From the NCBI RefSeq assembly GCF_001570365.1, contig NZ_BBYK01000081.1, positions 1 to 55,295 on the forward strand: a stretch of 55,295 nucleotides of DNA, read 5' to 3'. This document shows positions 52,824 through 55,295 of the stretch, one piece after another. Numbering within the stretch: position 1 is the stretch's first letter; every line of letters starts with the position of its first letter. The notes below the pieces were generated by a model. It saw nothing but the letters and a program-made list of their open reading frames with translations, was not told the DNA's origin and searched no databases. This stretch comes from Microtetraspora fusca. Its GTDB lineage: Bacteria > Actinomycetota > Actinomycetes > Streptosporangiales > Streptosporangiaceae. A program made the position numbers and the translations under genes.

Positions 52824-53150
52824 TCATCCCTCGATCTTGATTGCTTCGGGACGAAGAGGCCGTGGGTTCAAATCCCGCCACCCCGACCCGATAGTCGAGG
52901 GCCTGATCGCTGGAGACAGCGATCGGGCCTTCGATCGTTTGACCGTCATTTGACCGTCGGTCTGAACGGCGCCTGGGGGCACCGACAGGTCACGCGCTGC
53001 ATTGCGCGGGCCACTCCAGCGATCGATCCATGTGCCGTTCGGCGTGAGTCCAGCCTGTAGGAAAACCCGGTTGACGTAACCTTCGGCGGCTCCCTGAGCC
53101 AAAACCAAGGTTGAGATCACGGCATCTCTCTCACGCTGCCTACGTTCCAT
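52824..53150 (-). CDS. Possible gene remnant at the left end of segment C
   Basis: From the ATG at 53150 the first 60 residues look coding (V-I-S-T-L-V-L-A-Q-G-A-A-E-G-Y-V-N-R-V-F-L, then N-G-T-W-I-D-R-W). The rest runs through the arm repeats and att copy 3, where the translation W-R-D-L-N-P-R-P-L-R-P is only tRNA-derived. It may be the end of a gene truncated by integration. The surrounding 52626-53274 stretch holds nothing else supported. Confidence 0.25.
   Translation of the reverse strand: MERRQRERDAVISTLVLAQGAAEGYVNRVFLQAGLTPNGTWIDRWSGPRNAARDLSVPPGAVQTDGQMTVKRSKARSLSPAIRPSTIGSGWRDLNPRPLRPEAIKIEG
52845..52889 (+). repeat. att copy 3
   Basis: Third exact 45-base copy of the tRNA-Pro 3' part, extended by GATAG as in copy 1. 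The sequence after it resembles the left end of element A. Confidence 0.93.
52895..52958 (+). repeat. Left end of a third element (segment C): hairpin plus arm-type repeats
   Basis: An 18-bp imperfect stem (52895-52912 with 52917-52934, GAGA loop) is followed by TTTGACCGTC at 52938-52947 and 52949-52958. The order, loop, period and flanking GGGGGCACCGACAGG match the left end of element A, with paired base changes in the stem. No fourth att copy is seen, so C may continue past the window. Confidence 0.7.
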
Positions 53151-53274
53151 AGTCGACAAGCGCGGCTTTGTGCCGTGACCACAAATGTTGGCCGGATTGT
53201 GTGACACATCATGTCGGGTCCGGGCCGGCAGCAGGCGCGATCGAGGGTGTGCGGGGGCAGGGCGCGTTCCATCG

Positions 53275-54185
53275 TCAGGATGGGGCGAGGCGTAGGATCT
53301 GGCCGCGGACGCGGTCGTCCAGGTCGGCCTGGAGCAGGCCGTTATTGATGGCAGGGACGCAGTCCATCCAGATCGTCACTGCTGCGGCCGGTCCGTCCGG
53401 ATAGTCGAATATGAGCCGGATGCCGCGTTCGTCAGCACCTCCTATTCCCTGGCATGAGTTCTGGCTCGGCACGGTGTCCAGAGAGTTCAGCGTCTCGGCC
53501 AGGGCACGGGCGATGTCTCTGCCATGCCGTTTGCGGTAGGGCGGCCTTACGTACGTGGCGTCTCTGCACACTGTGAGTCGGCCGGGCTGTCCTGGAACCA
53601 TCTGCTTGTCCTGCCCCCTTCGGTCGCCGGGGGCCCGGCAGGGGTCGTCCGGCGGTACGGACTGCCAAATTCCGTCCTTGTAGGCGGTGGTGATGGCGGG
53701 TCCGGTGTACGAGTTGCTGCCGACCGTGCCGTTGGTGGTCCTCACGCACTGGTTGACCTCCTCGGCGCTGCCTACCCACAGGGCGCGGCCGTTGGGGTAA
53801 GCGAACCGGATGAGGTAGTTGGTTATCCGTCCCCCCATCGCCGTGCATGGGCGGCCTATCTTGGCGGTGGTCACCGGGAGGTACGCGAGGTCACGGGCCA
53901 TCGCCGCCGACTGATCCGTCAGCGTCCGCGAACCGGCCAGCCGCTCGCCACCCGGATGCGCGTTGTCCCCAGGGTAGGCGCAGATGAGGGCCTCACCGGA
54001 GAGCCGGGGACGAGCGACTTCTCCACACCGTCGATGTCGGCGGCGGCGGGTACCCAGCCGCCGATGCCGTTGCCGCCCCAGCGCTGCAGACAGGTGGACG
54101 GAACGGGCGGTGACTCGCTGACCGATCCCGAGAGCACCACAGCCGCTGTACAGACCCCGGCCGCCGCGAGGCTGAGAGCGACCAC
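53275..54185 (-). pseudogene. Frameshifted secreted-protein gene next to an IS end
   Basis: The leftward frame from 54185 gives a hydrophobic export segment (V-A-L-S-L-A-A-A-G-V-C-T-A-A-V-V-L) and a protein-like region to about 54010. The neighbouring frame then continues to the stop at 53275 with A-L-I-C-A-Y-P-G-D-N, I-R-F-A-Y-P-N-G-R-A-L-W-V-G and I-W-M-D-C-V-P-A-I-N-N-G. A one-base shift near the CCCC run at about 54010 explains the change. The joined product would have about 300 residues with several Cys. The basic N-terminus of the signal is missing, and an IS-end sequence begins 3 bases upstream, so the 5' end was probably cut by the insertion. Confidence 0.6.
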
Positions 54186-54187
54186 AT

Positions 54188-54208
54188 TGACGTTTTCTCA
54201 GTGAGTTT
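54188..54208. repeat. 21-bp IS-end repeat, copy 1
   Basis: TGACGTTTTCTCAGTGAG followed by TTT is identical to the last 21 bases of the window (55275-55295), in the same orientation. It directly abuts the stop of the transposase fragment, as an insertion-sequence terminus would. Confidence 0.85.
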
Positions 54209-54535
54209 TCAGCTGATCCGCCGATGTTCGAAGTGGACGAGGACGAGCGCGGCTCGTACAAGGTCGCCGATCCGGCTGGGGCTGAGCGTGGTGTGTTGCA
54301 GGGCTGTCCAGCGTTCGGTGAGGAGGGCGAAGCCGCGTTCGCCGAGGCTGCGCAGCGCCCGTTGCAAGGTGTTGCGCGCGCGGTTGCCGACGCTGAGCAC
54401 GTTGCCATCGGCGGGTTGCTTGAACGGAACGACGATGCCGTGACCTGCACCTTGACAGCCAGGATCGGCCAGGATGGGCGTGGCCTTGGCGTAATAGGCG
54501 ATCACGTGGAGCGTCCGCATCGAAGCTCCTCGCAT
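54209..54535 (-). pseudogene. IS5-family DDE transposase, C-terminal fragment
   Basis: The fragment reads L-A-D-P-G-C-Q-G-A-G-H-G-I-V-V-P-F-K-Q-P near its start and E-R-G-F-A-L-L-T-E-R-W-T-A-L-Q-H-T-T-L-S-P near its end. These are the last third of DDE_Tnp_4/IS5-type transposases common in actinomycetes, including the final catalytic-domain helix. The helix-turn-helix and first Asp regions are absent upstream. The stop lies immediately inside the IS end. Confidence 0.75.
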
Positions 54536-54719
54536 CGGCCTGGATATTCCTGACTAGGCCAGCCATCACCTAACGATGGCTCATGACGCCTGACGGCCGG
54601 AGATCACGTACGCCAGGCGAAGCCACGGCCCAAGGCCATGACCTGCTCGACGTTCGGTTGTTGGTCGAGGGCCGATTTCTTGGTGATGCAGGCCGCTGTT
54701 CCTATGGGAGACTCGGTGG

Positions 54720-55277
54720 GTGCTTCTGGAGACACCACGGCTGTACCTACGCCGTTTCCGTCCTGAGGACGTGCGGATGTTCGCCGCCTACCGTTCGGAC
54801 CCCGCGGTCGCCCGTTATCAGAGTTGGACCGCGCCGGTGTCCCTGGAGTCCGCAGCCTCGCTCGTCGGTGACTTCGCAGCGGGGGAACCTGAGCGCCCCG
54901 GATGGTTCCAGTACGCGATCGAACTCAAGGCCGAGGGGTGTCTGGCCGGTGATGTGGGGGTGAACCTGCACGAGAACCGGATGCAGGCAGAGTTGGGCTT
55001 CACTCTCGCCCCTCAGTGGCAGGGTCAGGGATATGCCACCGAGGCGGTGCGCGCCGTGGTGCGGGATCTGTTCGAGCGACGCGGCATGCACCGTGTCTCC
55101 GCCGAGTGCGACGCCCGCAACGTCAACTCGGTACGGCTCCTGGAGCGGGTGGGCTTCCTGCGGGAGGGATTGCGCCCCCAGCACACCTGGATCAAGGGCG
55201 AGTGGACGGACGACCTCCTCTACGGCCTGCTTGTCGACATGTGGGGCCGCTCGACAGCCCACGACAACGCCCACTGA
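54720..55277 (+). CDS. GNAT acetyltransferase, RimJ/RimL type
   Basis: The 185-residue protein begins L-E-T-P-R-L-Y-L-R-R-F, the RimJ/RimL opening, and has the acetyl-CoA site Q-W-Q-G-Q-G-Y-A-T-E-A near residue 100, then A-R-N-V-N-S-V-R-L-L-E-R-V-G-F, the C-terminal GNAT motif. It could acetylate a protein N-terminus or a small amine. GTG start with GGGAG about 9 bases upstream. Its stop codon is the first three bases of the second IS-end repeat, so the natural C-terminus may have been replaced by an insertion. Confidence 0.87.
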   Translation: MLLETPRLYLRRFRPEDVRMFAAYRSDPAVARYQSWTAPVSLESAASLVGDFAAGEPERPGWFQYAIELKAEGCLAGDVGVNLHENRMQAELGFTLAPQWQGQGYATEAVRAVVRDLFERRGMHRVSAECDARNVNSVRLLERVGFLREGLRPQHTWIKGEWTDDLLYGLLVDMWGRSTAHDNAH

Positions 55278-55295
55278 CGTTTTCTCAGTGAGTTT
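55275..55295. repeat. 21-bp IS-end repeat, copy 2, at the window edge
   Basis: Identical to 54188-54208 and ends the window. A second IS copy probably continues beyond it. Confidence 0.85.

Larger units (their letters stand above)
48007..52844. mobile_element. Segment B between att copies 2 and 3
   Basis: The segment carries a secreted protein, a large Ser/Thr kinase and a frameshifted gene, but no integrase. Its right end has its own direct repeats (ACTGGGTGAC) unlike those of A. It may be a cis-mobilisable remnant of a second element. Because att copy 2 is followed by what looks like a tRNA terminator, it could instead include original chromosome downstream of the tRNA. Confidence 0.55.
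54188..54581 (-). mobile_element. IS5-like insertion sequence remnant
   Basis: An IS end (54188-54208) plus the 3' part of a transposase gene on the minus strand. The other end is not identified; the right limit given is the hairpin AGCCATC/GATGGCT at 54561-54581. Most of the transposase is missing, so this copy cannot move by itself. Confidence 0.55.

Noticed and set aside
52561-52881. Leftward ORF starting M-A-G-F-E-P-T-A-S-S-S
   Set aside because: This start comes from translating the att copy of the tRNA-Pro 3' end on the opposite strand; the rest has no protein-like pattern.

Overview
The window is high-GC actinomycete DNA. It has many GTG/TTG starts, ATGA/GTGA gene overlaps, a WhiB protein, BldG and an Nth-Crp-Get3-WhiB-PonA2 cluster. 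Gene content fits a filamentous member of the Streptosporangiales or a close relative. That placement is inferred from gene order and protein families; no marker gene was compared. Base 1 falls inside a gene. The last 21 bases repeat an insertion-sequence end seen about 1.1 kb earlier, so the right edge looks like an assembly break at a repeat.

Bases 1-11900: the tail of a short-chain dehydrogenase coupled to a divergent QueA-like protein; a secreted protein; an ornithine-lipid pair (OlsB-like and PlsC-like acyltransferases); SerB; an operon of a 33-residue membrane protein, a SixA-like phosphatase and a FUSC membrane protein; the proton-pumping pyrophosphatase HppA; and the BldG anti-sigma-factor antagonist with its kinase-like partner.

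Bases 12000-22800: the conserved helicase/secretion neighbourhood. A DEAD/DEAH helicase with a C-terminal cysteine cluster faces a leftward tad pilus/secretion operon (CpaE, TadA, TadB, TadC, a DUF4244 pilin-like protein and two TadE-like proteins). Unusual DNA lies here: 35-bp tandem repeats copied from the helicase 3' end, a 1.1-kb non-coding gap holding clustered DnaA-box-like sites, and an 830-bp hairpin-rich non-coding stretch. A Fic-fold protein with a broken active site follows.

Bases 23000-43150: a core block resembling the Mycobacterium tuberculosis Rv3667-Rv3682 region: acs, nhaA, a holin-like protein, an epoxide-hydrolase-like protein, DUF309, marP, HEAT repeats, two Nudix proteins, nth, crp, a metallo-beta-lactamase-fold protein, RidA, DUF4177, an SPFH protein, two Get3-like ATPases, whiB4-like, ponA2-like, yqeY and a metallophosphoesterase.

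Bases 43149-55295: an accessory island at a tRNA-Pro(CGG) gene. The 3' 45 bases of the tRNA recur at 47962 and 52845, dividing the island into element A, segment B and a third segment C running to the window end. A carries cspA, a MerR-like regulator, an excisionase-like protein, an inverted integrase fragment, and an ORF joining the N-terminal half of a tyrosine integrase to part of a PAPS-reductase-like protein. B carries a secreted protein divergent from a large Ser/Thr kinase with a WD40-type propeller, plus a frameshifted gene. C carries a frameshifted secreted protein, an IS5-like transposase remnant and a GNAT acetyltransferase whose stop codon lies in the IS-end repeat. Integrase arm-type repeats and left-end hairpins shared by A and C suggest successive insertions and decay at one tRNA gene.
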